Below, piece after piece: positions 8,020 through 14,286 of a stretch of 29,447 nucleotides of DNA (positions are counted from its first letter, which is position 1; every line of letters begins with the position of its first letter). Under the pieces are notes generated by a model that was not told the origin of the DNA, searched no databases, and saw nothing but the letters and a program-made list of their open reading frames with translations. Source of the DNA: a virus. The position numbers were made by a program, and so were the translations under genes. The stretch covers positions 1 through 29,447 of the IMG/VR virus record IMGVR_UViG_3300030116_001611. One strand, 5' to 3'.

Positions 8020-8048
8020 ATCATACTTTGTAATTTAAATGATGAATA
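8020..8048 (-). promoter_or_regulatory. Weak candidate late promoter upstream of the packaging genes
   Basis: On the minus strand TATGAT (8020..8025) could be a -10 box. Seventeen bases upstream lies TATTCA (8043..8048), which matches only three of six -35 positions. It sits in the short gap between the Mom-like gene and the late genes and would leave a leader of only a few bases. AT-richness makes chance matches common. Confidence 0.25.
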
Positions 8049-8077
8049 AACCTTTTAACAATATTATAAATTATTAT

Positions 8078-8740
8078 TTAAAATAATTTTGTTTGTATTT
8101 TTGGCTTATAGTCTGCATTATATCTTTTGTTAGCTCCTTTAGGATAGTCTTGTATTTTCATTTTTAATGAATTAAGCATTTTTTTCTTTTGTTTTTTAGT
8201 TCCATGAAAAAATAAATATCTATATGTCCTTTTCATTTTTTCTTTTTTAACTACTTTTCCTTTAGACTCATTAAATCTATTCATGTCAAAAGTAGTCCCA
8301 TCATCAAATGTATATCTAAATTTTCCACTACTTCTTCCAGTATAGATCCAATTTGTAGCTTGGTAAATATATCCATGATGGCTTTTATTGGCATCAGCAA
8401 AGCTAACAATACATGTGGGTTTAGGTAGTTTTTTTAATGACTGACTGACAAAGTATGATAATACATTTTTTTTTAAGTTGTCATTAACACATAATCTGTT
8501 AAGCTCTAAAGTATAAACTTTATAATTATTAAAAACACAATCTCCATCATTATAATGAAAATTTGCTGACATTCCAAAAGTAATCACTCCACATAAATTT
8601 TTAAAAGCATTAAATAATCCAAAACAGTAAGATATTGATGGTAATCTTTTTAAGTAATGTTTATGTAATAGCCATTCATAAGTTTCATGCTTTTTTATTG
8701 ACTCAATAGTATAGATGTCTTTTATTGACAGTCTGGACAT
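8078..8740 (-). CDS. mom: Mom-like DNA adenine modification protein (GNAT-like fold)
   Basis: The product has 220 residues. It carries the pattern I associate with phage Mu Mom and its relatives: HYLKRLPSISYCFGLF near the start (about 28-43), GVITFGMSANF, then LELNRLCVND, and the diagnostic IVSFADANKSHHGYIYQATN followed by WIYTG (about 111-136). Mom converts adenine in phage DNA to N6-carbamoylmethyl-adenine (acetamido form), which blocks many restriction enzymes. The C-terminus is very Lys-rich (KKQKKKMLNSLKMK). The gene overlaps the zinc-ribbon gene upstream by 19 bases and is the last gene of the early block. Its chemistry in this phage is inferred. Confidence 0.8.
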   Translation of the reverse strand: MSRLSIKDIYTIESIKKHETYEWLLHKHYLKRLPSISYCFGLFNAFKNLCGVITFGMSANFHYNDGDCVFNNYKVYTLELNRLCVNDNLKKNVLSYFVSQSLKKLPKPTCIVSFADANKSHHGYIYQATNWIYTGRSSGKFRYTFDDGTTFDMNRFNESKGKVVKKEKMKRTYRYLFFHGTKKQKKKMLNSLKMKIQDYPKGANKRYNADYKPKIQTKLF

Positions 8741-8970
8741 GTTTTCTTTTTTTTCCCTATACTTGGCATGATATTATTTGAGTATTTAGTATATCTTCTT
8801 CTGCTTCTAAACTTCTCAACTTTTTCCCATAAACATTTACATTGATCACATACAAAAACATATTTATCAGTATTATCAGCTTTCCACTTTTTCTTTTTTT
8901 TTTCAAAGCTTCTATACCTCCAATGATCTTGCATTTTTAGTATATAATCAATTATATGCTCATCATCCAT
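8722..8970 (-). CDS. Small zinc-ribbon protein
   Basis: This basic 82-residue protein has two Cys pairs, FVCDQCKCLW and TCPDCQ at the extreme C-terminus, spaced about 35 residues apart as a zinc ribbon. The N-terminus is acidic (MDDEHIIDYIL) and the middle Lys/Arg-rich. Its start overlaps the stop of the replisome-organizer-like gene (TAATG type). Probably binds nucleic acid; the proximity to the Mom-like and replication genes fits that, but its exact role is unknown. Confidence 0.65.
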   Translation of the reverse strand: MDDEHIIDYILKMQDHWRYRSFEKKKKKWKADNTDKYVFVCDQCKCLWEKVEKFRSRRRYTKYSNNIMPSIGKKKKTCPDCQ

Positions 8971-9899
8971 TATTTAAGATATTTACTCAAGTGCTGTAGT
9001 CCTCTTGCTTCTGGGTTTTCCTTTTTAAATGTTTCAAAATCAACTCCACCACCTTTGTAGTCTGTTCCTTCTTCATAAGCTGTTATAACATTATTTATAG
9101 CCTTGTTTGGAGCTTTGTTTGTGTAATCAACAGCACAACAACTAGATCCCTTTTGTAAATCCCATTTAGTGCTAGGAAGTTCCCTCTTTCCACATTTACT
9201 GCAATAAGCTTTATAGTATGCTCCAGATGGTACTTTGTCAAATTTAGACTCTATTGGCTGATATGTCTTTTTTTTTACTTTCCACTCTTTATCATTTTTA
9301 AGCCATTTGGATAACCTTCTTTTAATATCAAATGTTTTCTGCATTTCAAATCTCATCTTTCTGCCATTTTCATTTGATTCAGTCCAATAGTCAATAAAAC
9401 TATCTACTTGATTTTCCCCAGCATCTAAATCTTTTCCAATTTTTAATGATTGATTTTTAAACTCTTGTTCCCTTGTTTCTTTATCTTTAACCTTAATTTT
9501 ATATTGATTTTTTTCTTTTTCTTTTTCTTTAAGGGTTATATTTTTATTTTTTAGGGTATCTATACCCTTTAACAAACCTTTTTCATCTAATCTTTTAATA
9601 ACTGATAAATGAGGTTTACTGTTTTCCTTTAACACTCCATATTGAAATTCAATAAAGCTTGGGATGTAGTATTGATCTTCTCCTTGTATATAATTCATCT
9701 TCTTTTGGATCATTTCTGGTAGGTCTTTAAATGCCACCTTTTCTCCTATAAAGAACTCTGCGGCTTCCCAGTCTGCATCCCAGATTCCAGCATGATCACA
9801 TTTAGTGAGTATATAAATCCAGAGTAGTTTGTTTTTAGTTGTTAGCTTTCTAAACCAAGCCTTATCCCATATTTTTGTGTCTATGAATCTTTTTGCCAT
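8970..9899 (-). CDS. Replisome-organizer-like replication initiation protein
   Basis: The 309-residue product begins MAKRFIDTKIWDKAWFRKL with LLWIYILTKCDHAGIWDADW, a winged-helix start typical of phage replisome organizers and DnaD/DnaT-like initiators. A low-complexity Lys/Glu-rich linker follows (about 125-150), then a helical part (FIDYWTESNENGRKMRFE, about 165-200). Near the C-terminus is a Cys cluster (AYCSKCGKREL ... SSCCAV) that could bind zinc. Proteins of this kind bind the origin and load the host helicase. A strong AAGGAGC ribosome site precedes the ATG. No helicase or loader gene follows, so host enzymes must be recruited. Confidence 0.6.
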   Translation of the reverse strand: MAKRFIDTKIWDKAWFRKLTTKNKLLWIYILTKCDHAGIWDADWEAAEFFIGEKVAFKDLPEMIQKKMNYIQGEDQYYIPSFIEFQYGVLKENSKPHLSVIKRLDEKGLLKGIDTLKNKNITLKEKEKEKNQYKIKVKDKETREQEFKNQSLKIGKDLDAGENQVDSFIDYWTESNENGRKMRFEMQKTFDIKRRLSKWLKNDKEWKVKKKTYQPIESKFDKVPSGAYYKAYCSKCGKRELPSTKWDLQKGSSCCAVDYTNKAPNKAINNVITAYEEGTDYKGGGVDFETFKKENPEARGLQHLSKYLK

Positions 9900-9933
9900 T
9901 GTTTTTGCTCCTTTTTTAGTTGTTTTATGTAGT

Positions 9934-10344
9934 TTAATAAAGTTTAGATCTCTGAAAAAACATTAACCTTGCTTTATATTTAGGAATATAGTCATCATCA
10001 ACATCATAAATATAATAAGGTTTTGAGACTCCTTTAGATCTCAAATACATGTTATTAGTTGTCTTTGGAATAAGTAAAAATTTCTTTTTTGATTCTTTAG
10101 TTACTCTTGGAAATGCATGTCCTATCTTTTTAAAATCCCTAAATATTACAAACAAAGGAACACATGATGGGGATTTATAAAACTCAGTATTTCCATTTTC
10201 AACATCTTTAACATTCTTTTTAAAAGTTTCATTATAATTTAAATACCAGCGAACTCTAGCAAAGTTAATAAAAAAATTATTATTTTTATGCTTTGTTAGC
10301 GTGTTAATACTAACCATGTTATCACCTTCTATACCAAATTCCAC
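9934..10344 (-). CDS. Early-region protein of unknown function
   Basis: The 136-residue basic product begins MEFGIEGDNMVSINTLTKH. The GTG at 10342..10344 has a strong GGGAGGT site; an inner ATG nine codons on also has an AGGTGAT site and could be the true start. The sequence is rich in Lys, Phe and Tyr, with mixed beta-like segments (CVPLFVIFRDFKKIG, KKKFLLIPKTT) and an acidic patch DVDDDYIP. It has no cysteine pair, TM or recognised catalytic motif. It lies between the HNH nuclease and the replisome-organizer-like gene. Confidence 0.6.
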   Translation of the reverse strand: MEFGIEGDNMVSINTLTKHKNNNFFINFARVRWYLNYNETFKKNVKDVENGNTEFYKSPSCVPLFVIFRDFKKIGHAFPRVTKESKKKFLLIPKTTNNMYLRSKGVSKPYYIYDVDDDYIPKYKARLMFFQRSKLY

Positions 10345-10355
10345 AACTACCTCCC

Positions 10356-10709
10356 TTAATATTTTTCTAGTTCTTGTTCTAATTGTTCTTTAATTGCTTT
10401 GTAATCCCATAGGCTTTTATCTATCGTGTTTGCCCTTCTTTTTAGTTTAGTGAGTCTTGATCTGCCTAAAGCTTTTTCTGCCCAGTCTTTAGCCTCTAAA
10501 GGATGTTTATGCCACCAATACAGATGGCAACCTAAACACAAAGCCTTTACATTTAATAATTCAAATTGCATTTTAGGGAATTTTCCTCTTGGGTAAATAT
10601 GTGAAGCATGAAGATTCTCAGTTTTACCACATTTTAGACATCTTTTATCCCTTAATAAAACAATTTGTCTAACTAATTTGCTCAGTTTAACCTTTTGATG
10701 CTTTTTCAT
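10356..10709 (-). CDS. HNH endonuclease
   Basis: The product of 117 residues has a complete HNH core: RCLKCGKTENLHASHIYPRG (first Cys pair and the His-Ile helix strand), LLNVKALCLGCHLYWWHKHP (the Asn, second Cys pair and final His), then AKDWAEKALG. This binds zinc and cleaves DNA with a divalent metal. It resembles NinG-like or packaging-associated HNH proteins of phages. It lies in the replication block, not beside terminase, so a recombination or DNA-processing role is likelier than packaging, though either is open. Confidence 0.8.
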   Translation of the reverse strand: MKKHQKVKLSKLVRQIVLLRDKRCLKCGKTENLHASHIYPRGKFPKMQFELLNVKALCLGCHLYWWHKHPLEAKDWAEKALGRSRLTKLKRRANTIDKSLWDYKAIKEQLEQELEKY

Positions 10710-10848
10710 AATTCCTTCTATCCAGCTCTTTCATTCTTTTATGTGCATAACCATCTTTTTGTATAATCCCTTTTCTTAAAAGATCATGATAAAATCTAAC
10801 TATAGCAAATCTTCCTTTTAATTGTTTATAGTTTTCTTTATACCCCAC
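10687..10848 (-). CDS. Small basic protein upstream of HNH gene
   Basis: I prefer the GTG at 10846..10848, which has GGGGG five bases upstream and gives 53 residues (MGYKENYKQLKGRFAIVRF); an ATG at 10867..10869 would add seven. The product is basic and helical with KRMKELDRRNYEKASKG at its end. It overlaps the SSB-like gene upstream and the HNH gene downstream. No family is recognised; a DNA-binding cofactor is possible. Confidence 0.55.
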   Translation of the reverse strand: MGYKENYKQLKGRFAIVRFYHDLLRKGIIQKDGYAHKRMKELDRRNYEKASKG

Positions 10849-11515
10849 CAGAACCCCCAAACAAATCATCTTCTAGCTCTTCTAATGTTTGTTCTTTTGG
10901 CTGTTCAGGGATTTCTGTACTGTTACTTGATGGCTTTTTAAATCCATTGTTAATAAACTCTACAGTTTTTTCCATACCACATGCAACTTGAAACATGTAA
11001 GGAATAATCCTTTTAATTTCATCTACCATGTCTTTATGATCTGTGCTAGTGGTTGTTTGAGCTACAAGCCTAGTAGCATTATTAAAAGCCATTCCCCATC
11101 TAATGTCATCCTCTCTACTACTTTTCATAGGTTCTTTTTTATTAGGATTTATAATTTTAGACCTAATACTTTTTACATCATCAGATGTAGCTGGTCTAAC
11201 ATCCCAAACCATTCTCCCATTTGAAGTGGTTTTCATATTAATATAAACATTCTCATTCTTTTGAAAATCATTTATTTTTTTGTATAAAGTCTCAGACATC
11301 TTAAAATCAAACTCATTGTCTGGATTTATTTTATAAGATTCTTCTCCTTGTGTTGGTATTGCTAAACCTTTATTTTTTGCTTCTATTGAAAAGTCTAAAT
11401 AGGTTTTACCATCAAACTGTCTTGCTTCTCCAACAACACTAGCAGGGTCTTGTAATAGTTCTAAAACTATTGGATTGTTAAGGTGATGTTGTTTTTTTAG
11501 TTGTAAAAATGCCAT
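10838..11515 (-). CDS. SSB-like protein with acidic C-terminal tail
   Basis: The product has 225 residues. The first half is beta-rich (TYLDFSIEAKNKGLAI, ENVYINMKTTSNGRMVWDVR), fitting an OB-like fold. A helical part about 130-190 follows (MAFNNATRLVAQTT, IKRIIPYMFQVACG). A disordered Ser/Pro/Gln linker ends in EELEDDLFGGSGGV, very like the acidic tails of single-strand DNA-binding proteins that dock partner proteins. I infer ssDNA binding during replication. No standard SSB motif is certain, so another DNA-metabolism protein is possible. The start has an AGGAG site that lies at the end of the upstream tiny gene. Confidence 0.5.
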   Translation of the reverse strand: MAFLQLKKQHHLNNPIVLELLQDPASVVGEARQFDGKTYLDFSIEAKNKGLAIPTQGEESYKINPDNEFDFKMSETLYKKINDFQKNENVYINMKTTSNGRMVWDVRPATSDDVKSIRSKIINPNKKEPMKSSREDDIRWGMAFNNATRLVAQTTTSTDHKDMVDEIKRIIPYMFQVACGMEKTVEFINNGFKKPSSNSTEIPEQPKEQTLEELEDDLFGGSGGV

Positions 11516-11516
11516 T

Positions 11517-11642
11517 TTAAGCTCCTTTTATTTTAATAAAATTATAAATTACTACTAATGCTAAAACTATTAGCCAAACTCTCATAGATCTATCTAGCCA
11601 ATAATTAAGCACATCTAATAAGTCATCTAAAAAGTTAATCAT
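11517..11642 (-). CDS. 41-residue membrane protein
   Basis: ATG at 11640..11642 with an AAAGGAG site opens 41 codons; the stop is at 11517..11519. It begins MINFLDDLLDVLNYWL and has one clear membrane span (VWLIVLALVVIYNFI) and a basic end (KIKGA). It is the third of three adjacent tiny membrane proteins in the early block. The role is unknown; holin-like or host-membrane-interacting functions fit. Confidence 0.65.
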   Translation of the reverse strand: MINFLDDLLDVLNYWLDRSMRVWLIVLALVVIYNFIKIKGA

Positions 11643-11653
11643 TATTTACTCCT

Positions 11654-11851
11654 TTACTCATAATACTTTCTACTGTATAAAATAGTCTCTACAGTCTTTT
11701 TTATTTTGTTGAGTTCTTTGTTTATTTTATTGAATTTAATTGAAATATACCACCTTAATAAATAATGATAGATAATAGTTAATATTGCTATATAAACTAA
11801 AGTAGCCACATCAAAACCATTTTCTATCAATGATTCAAACCAATATTTCAT
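11654..11851 (-). CDS. 65-residue single-span membrane protein
   Basis: The product has one hydrophobic span (about residues 15-33, VATLVYIAILTIIYHYLL) followed by a basic, coiled-coil-like tail (FNKINKELNKIKKTVETIL). Its ATG overlaps the stop of the upstream tiny membrane gene (ATGA). This layout resembles small holins or Bhl-like proteins, but it is not near the lysin gene. No family is recognised. Confidence 0.65.
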   Translation of the reverse strand: MKYWFESLIENGFDVATLVYIAILTIIYHYLLRWYISIKFNKINKELNKIKKTVETILYSRKYYE

Positions 11852-12006
11852 TTTTTACTCCTTAATCCTTCAATAAATACACTGATGACAAATATAAAAA
11901 AAGTAACTATTGCAATAAAAATTCCAATTTGTAATAAAGAACTTGCAAACAAACTTAAATTCATATTCCATTCCCAAAACTCTCCAGCATAAATTCCTAA
12001 TAACAT
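11848..12006 (-). CDS. 52-residue membrane protein
   Basis: ATG at 12004..12006 lies seven bases behind a perfect AGGAGG. The 52 residues begin MLLGIYAGEFWEWNMNLSLF, with a strongly hydrophobic span about residues 24-45 (QIGIFIAIVTFFIFVISVF) and a basic end GLRSKK. The stop overlaps the next start. A different frame over the same bases (11870..12085) has no ribosome site and is a shadow. Confidence 0.65.
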   Translation of the reverse strand: MLLGIYAGEFWEWNMNLSLFASSLLQIGIFIAIVTFFIFVISVFIEGLRSKK

Positions 12007-12014
12007 AAGACCTC

Positions 12015-12245
12015 CTAAAATAAAACAGTTTGATTTTTATTAGGCTCTGGATTAATAGCAAAGTATTGAGAATATCTTTTGCCATTTAATGCTACAATAG
12101 TTTTTGATCCTATTTCCATCCCTTGCTTTTTTAGGTCATTTATTCTACTAGCTAATCTCATACATCCAAATAGGCTAAAAGCCTCTAAACTTGTAAGCTT
12201 AAAGCCTTCATTCAGATAGTTCTTGATCTCTTCATTTTGACTCAT
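12015..12245 (-). CDS. Helix-turn-helix DNA-binding protein (HTH_39-like)
   Basis: The 76-residue product contains LTSLEAFSLFGCMRLASRIN followed by DLKKQGMEI. This matches the pattern of small phage HTH proteins of the HTH_39 type ('pLTpleAlelfG..rLaaRI.dLr..G'), ending in a short beta-wing (KTIVALNGKRYSQYF). A GGGGG ribosome site precedes the ATG. It is the only clear transcription-regulator-like gene in the window and a candidate for control of the early or late promoter. Confidence 0.75.
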   Translation of the reverse strand: MSQNEEIKNYLNEGFKLTSLEAFSLFGCMRLASRINDLKKQGMEIGSKTIVALNGKRYSQYFAINPEPNKNQTVLF

Positions 12246-12255
12246 TTTGCCCCCT

Positions 12256-12651
12256 TTATTTTGATTCTGATTGATTAGTAATTTTATTTCTTAAATCTTT
12301 ATATGGAATTTCATTTTCGACAACTCCATACATTTCAATAAAATGATCTATACATTCTAATAACATGTCATATTCTTTTTGATTTAAAAAAGCATGATGT
12401 TTAGGAGTATTTTCTATCTTATCCCTATCTCCATTATACATGTCATTTACAGTTTTATCATAAGCCTTTTGAAATCTATTAGAAATGCTATTGATTCTTT
12501 TACATAAAGCATTAAAGTGATTTAATTTTGCAGTATCACTGTCCAGATTTTCACCTTCTGTTATAGTCAATAAAGACTGAACAGAATTAAATAGATTCAT
12601 AAAATTAGTCTCTAGCTCTAAATATTGTTCTTCACTATGCTCTCTTATCAT
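12256..12651 (-). CDS. Helical early protein, unknown
   Basis: This 131-residue, mostly helical and acidic product begins MIREHSEEQYLELETNFMNL. Later helices contain HFNALCKRINSISNRFQKAY and NQKEYDMLLECIDHFIEMYG. It has a GGGGAG ribosome site. There are no metal-binding pairs, TM or catalytic signatures. It lies between a zinc-ribbon protein and the HTH protein and could be an anti-host or regulatory protein. Confidence 0.6.
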   Translation of the reverse strand: MIREHSEEQYLELETNFMNLFNSVQSLLTITEGENLDSDTAKLNHFNALCKRINSISNRFQKAYDKTVNDMYNGDRDKIENTPKHHAFLNQKEYDMLLECIDHFIEMYGVVENEIPYKDLRNKITNQSESK

Positions 12652-12653
12652 AA

Positions 12654-12962
12654 TTAACTCCCCATTAGTTTGTTTATTTTATTAGGATCAACAATTTCAC
12701 CTAAAAAATTATCTTTAACACTTAATATTTTAATATTAGGACAACCACCTAAGTCAATGTGCCATCCAGACTTTTTAGCATCTTGATACTGTAATAATAA
12801 TCTCCCAAGACTATCATCTATCAATACACCAAAGTCTAAATCTGGATGATCAAATTCCACTTCCATTGAAAACCTTTGAACTTTAGCACATTTATTACAC
12901 ATTTTCATGTAGGTATTATATTGTCTTTTAGTAAACTTTTTGTCACAATGTATGCAAGTCAT
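12654..12962 (-). CDS. Zinc-ribbon protein, unknown
   Basis: The product has 102 residues. The N-terminus has two Cys pairs, TCIHCDKKF and KMCNKCAKV, about 16 residues apart: a compact zinc ribbon. The rest (FDHPDLDFGVLIDDSLGRLL, GWHIDLGGCPNIKILSV) is mixed alpha/beta and unlike any family I recall. It is very close (2 bases) to the neighbouring genes. Nucleic-acid or host-protein binding is plausible. Confidence 0.65.
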   Translation of the reverse strand: MTCIHCDKKFTKRQYNTYMKMCNKCAKVQRFSMEVEFDHPDLDFGVLIDDSLGRLLLQYQDAKKSGWHIDLGGCPNIKILSVKDNFLGEIVDPNKINKLMGS

Positions 12963-12964
12963 GA

Positions 12965-13168
12965 TTATTTATTAAAATATTTTTGTTTTTCTAAAATGTA
13001 ATCTATAGTGTCATCATATTCATCTATACCAGATTTGTCATAAAGTTCCTCAATCATTCTACATAAAGAAACAGTAGTGTCTTTTATATCTTGAGCTAAA
13101 TCTTCTATTTCCCAATTAACTTTTAATTCAGCATCCTTTAGTTTTTCTAGTTTTTTATCTTTAGTCAT
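12965..13168 (-). CDS. Small acidic coiled-coil-like protein
   Basis: I place the start at the ATG 13166..13168, one base after the stop of the histone-fold-like gene and behind an AAAGG site. A longer reading to 13231 would need a poor start inside the upstream gene. The resulting 67 residues begin MTKDKKLEKLKDAELKVNWE and are strongly helical and charged (DLAQDIKDTTVSLCRMIEEL). No known motif. Confidence 0.6.
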   Translation of the reverse strand: MTKDKKLEKLKDAELKVNWEIEDLAQDIKDTTVSLCRMIEELYDKSGIDEYDDTIDYILEKQKYFNK

Positions 13169-13169
13169 T

Positions 13170-13490
13170 TTAAACCTTTTTAGATAATATTGTTGCTTTT
13201 GTATGACACCATTCTTGAGTATTTTTAGCAAATTTTAAAAACTCTGGTTTTATGTTGCAACACTTTTTACAGCTATCCTTTTGAGTAGCTTGAACTGTTT
13301 TAGTTTTTCCACCTATAACAGTATGTTGTTGCATCAAAGTTTTCATACCATCCTGCTCTACTTTTGACAACATCTTAATTACAAGATTTTCTACACTTCT
13401 ATTTATCCCATCATAAGCATTAGGGGATAATCTAAATCCCCTATCTCTGATAAGTTTTTTTATTTTACTTTTTTGAATATAATTGCTCAC
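13170..13490 (-). CDS. Histone-fold-like protein with cysteine-rich tail
   Basis: The 106-residue product starts at a GTG (13488..13490) with an upstream GGGGAAA site. Residues 6-60 align by eye with the archaeal histone fold: first helix KSKIKKLIRDRG, loop FRLSPN, middle helix about 25 residues (AYDGINRSVENLVIKMLSK), then DGMKTLMQQHT at the place of the histone 'GRKTI..ED' turn. The middle helix is about four residues shorter than in archaeal HMf, as in short histone-like bacterial and phage families I recall. A Cys cluster follows (SCKKCCNI ... WCHTK), perhaps zinc-binding. Likely role: binding or wrapping DNA early in infection. The fold is inferred from pattern only. Confidence 0.5.
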   Translation of the reverse strand: MSNYIQKSKIKKLIRDRGFRLSPNAYDGINRSVENLVIKMLSKVEQDGMKTLMQQHTVIGGKTKTVQATQKDSCKKCCNIKPEFLKFAKNTQEWCHTKATILSKKV

Positions 13491-13516
13491 AACTTTCCCC
13501 TTTTTGCTTTTATTAT

Positions 13517-13756
13517 TTAAACTAATTTAGATGCTTGTTCATAAGTGTAGTTAAAAGATTTATAATTAACTGTACACCAAGTGCATTTTTTAGTTCCATG
13601 CTGACAGTAAATGTTTTTACCATTTAACTTTTCATCTTCTTTTCTTATAGCTTTTTCTAATAAAATAATTGCTTTAGTGGCATTTGGTTTTCCTATAATA
13701 TCTGTGTAACCTTTATAAATTATTTCTCTTGCTAATTTTATTATATCATTATTCAT
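13517..13756 (-). CDS. Small Cys-containing early protein
   Basis: A 79-residue product with an N-terminal helix (DIIKLAREIIYKGYTDIIG) and a second helix (NATKAIILLEKAIRKEDEK). A cluster YCQHGTKKCTWCTVNY (Cys-x2-His ... Cys-x2-Cys) could bind zinc. Its start overlaps the stop of the first early gene and it has a GGAGC site. The family is unknown. Confidence 0.6.
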   Translation of the reverse strand: MNNDIIKLAREIIYKGYTDIIGKPNATKAIILLEKAIRKEDEKLNGKNIYCQHGTKKCTWCTVNYKSFNYTYEQASKLV

Positions 13757-14070
13757 TATTTGCTCCTTTTGTTTAATAAATATGATCTATTAATTGCATT
13801 ATAAGTTTGAGACATACCTTTATAATCTCCAAATAATTTATTATCGCTTTTGATCTCTCTTAAAATGTGATCAATATCAATTTGGGTGTACATACCCTCT
13901 TCTTGACCAATCCATTCAAATTTAACAATATTTTTAATCTTCTTTTTTAGTTGTGGTACAAGTAGGGTTTTATAATCATACCAACTCATTCTATTAACAC
14001 CCATTGAGTAATATAGATGAATTAATATAAATTCTTCTATTACATTATAAGTGTATGTTTGTTTTTTCAT
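13756..14070 (-). CDS. First gene of the early operon, unknown
   Basis: The 104-residue basic product begins MKKQTYTYNVIEEFILIHLY and contains WYDYKTLLVPQLKKKIKNIV and DHILREIKSDNKLFGDYKG. It has no metal-binding motif; a helical DNA- or protein-binding role is possible. An AGGAG site (14077..14081) lies six bases before the ATG, and the main early promoter candidate lies about 40 bases upstream. It should be the first phage protein made after infection. I do not recognise it. Confidence 0.65.
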   Translation of the reverse strand: MKKQTYTYNVIEEFILIHLYYSMGVNRMSWYDYKTLLVPQLKKKIKNIVKFEWIGQEEGMYTQIDIDHILREIKSDNKLFGDYKGMSQTYNAINRSYLLNKRSK

Positions 14071-14113
14071 TTTATGCTCCTATTTTGTTAAAAATTAAAC
14101 TATTCACATAACA

Positions 14114-14141
14114 AATATAGTAATAAATATTAAAAAGTCAA
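14114..14141 (-). promoter_or_regulatory. Early promoter
   Basis: On the minus strand TTGACT (14136..14141) and TATATT (14114..14119) are 16 bases apart, each matching five of six sigma70 consensus positions. The same bases also read TTTG, 19 bases, TATATTTG, which is the Bacteroidetes housekeeping pattern (TTTG/TAnnTTTG). Transcription would start near 14106 with a short leader to the ATG at 14070 and would drive the whole early block. Confidence 0.65.
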
Positions 14142-14171
14142 AGGGTTTTAAAAAAAATTTAAAGGGTTTAA
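14140..14171. repeat. Two direct, partly palindromic repeats at the early promoter
   Basis: AAAGGGTTT occurs at 14140..14148 and 14161..14169, exactly 21 bases apart (two helical turns). The second is inside TTAAAGGGTTTAA (14159..14171), a perfect 5-base inverted repeat around GGG. The first overlaps the -35 box. They look like operator sites for a dimeric regulator; no binding partner is shown. Confidence 0.5.
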
Positions 14172-14184
14172 CTCATTAGAGGGG

Positions 14185-14252
14185 ACTAAGGGGAGCAAAG
14201 TAGTTGTGAATAGGTATGACAACGGAGCAAGGCTGTCAAAACTCCCCTTAGT
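14185..14252. other. Long inverted repeat in the only large intergenic region
   Basis: ACTAAGGGGAG (14185..14195) and CTCCCCTTAGT (14242..14252) are perfect 11-base complementary arms around 46 bases. Inside, TGACA (14217..14221) and TGTCA (14234..14238) can form a second stem. It lies 34 bases past the last tail gene and upstream of the early promoter. There is no T-run, so it is not a simple terminator. It could be a structured RNA, a replication origin or a packaging site. GC content is higher than the surroundings. Confidence 0.55.
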
Positions 14253-14286
14253 TGTAGGGAAAAATATAATAATTATTTATTAAAAA

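Noticed and set aside
8068-8089. AT-only 8-base inverted repeat at the end of the Mom-like gene as a terminator
   Set aside because: All A/T pairs, weak stem, and expected often by chance in DNA this AT-rich.
11870-12085. 71-codon frame on the minus strand
   Set aside because: It overlaps the HTH gene end and the 52-residue membrane gene and lacks a ribosome site; codon pattern is poor.
12965-13231. Longer start (13231) for the small coiled-coil protein
   Set aside because: The start would lie inside the histone-fold-like gene; the ATG at 13166..13168 has an AAAGG site and fits tight spacing.
14211-14239. Second promoter inside the long inverted repeat (perfect TTGACA)
   Set aside because: The -35 box is perfect on the minus strand, but 17 bases on the hexamer TACCTA matches only two of six -10 positions.
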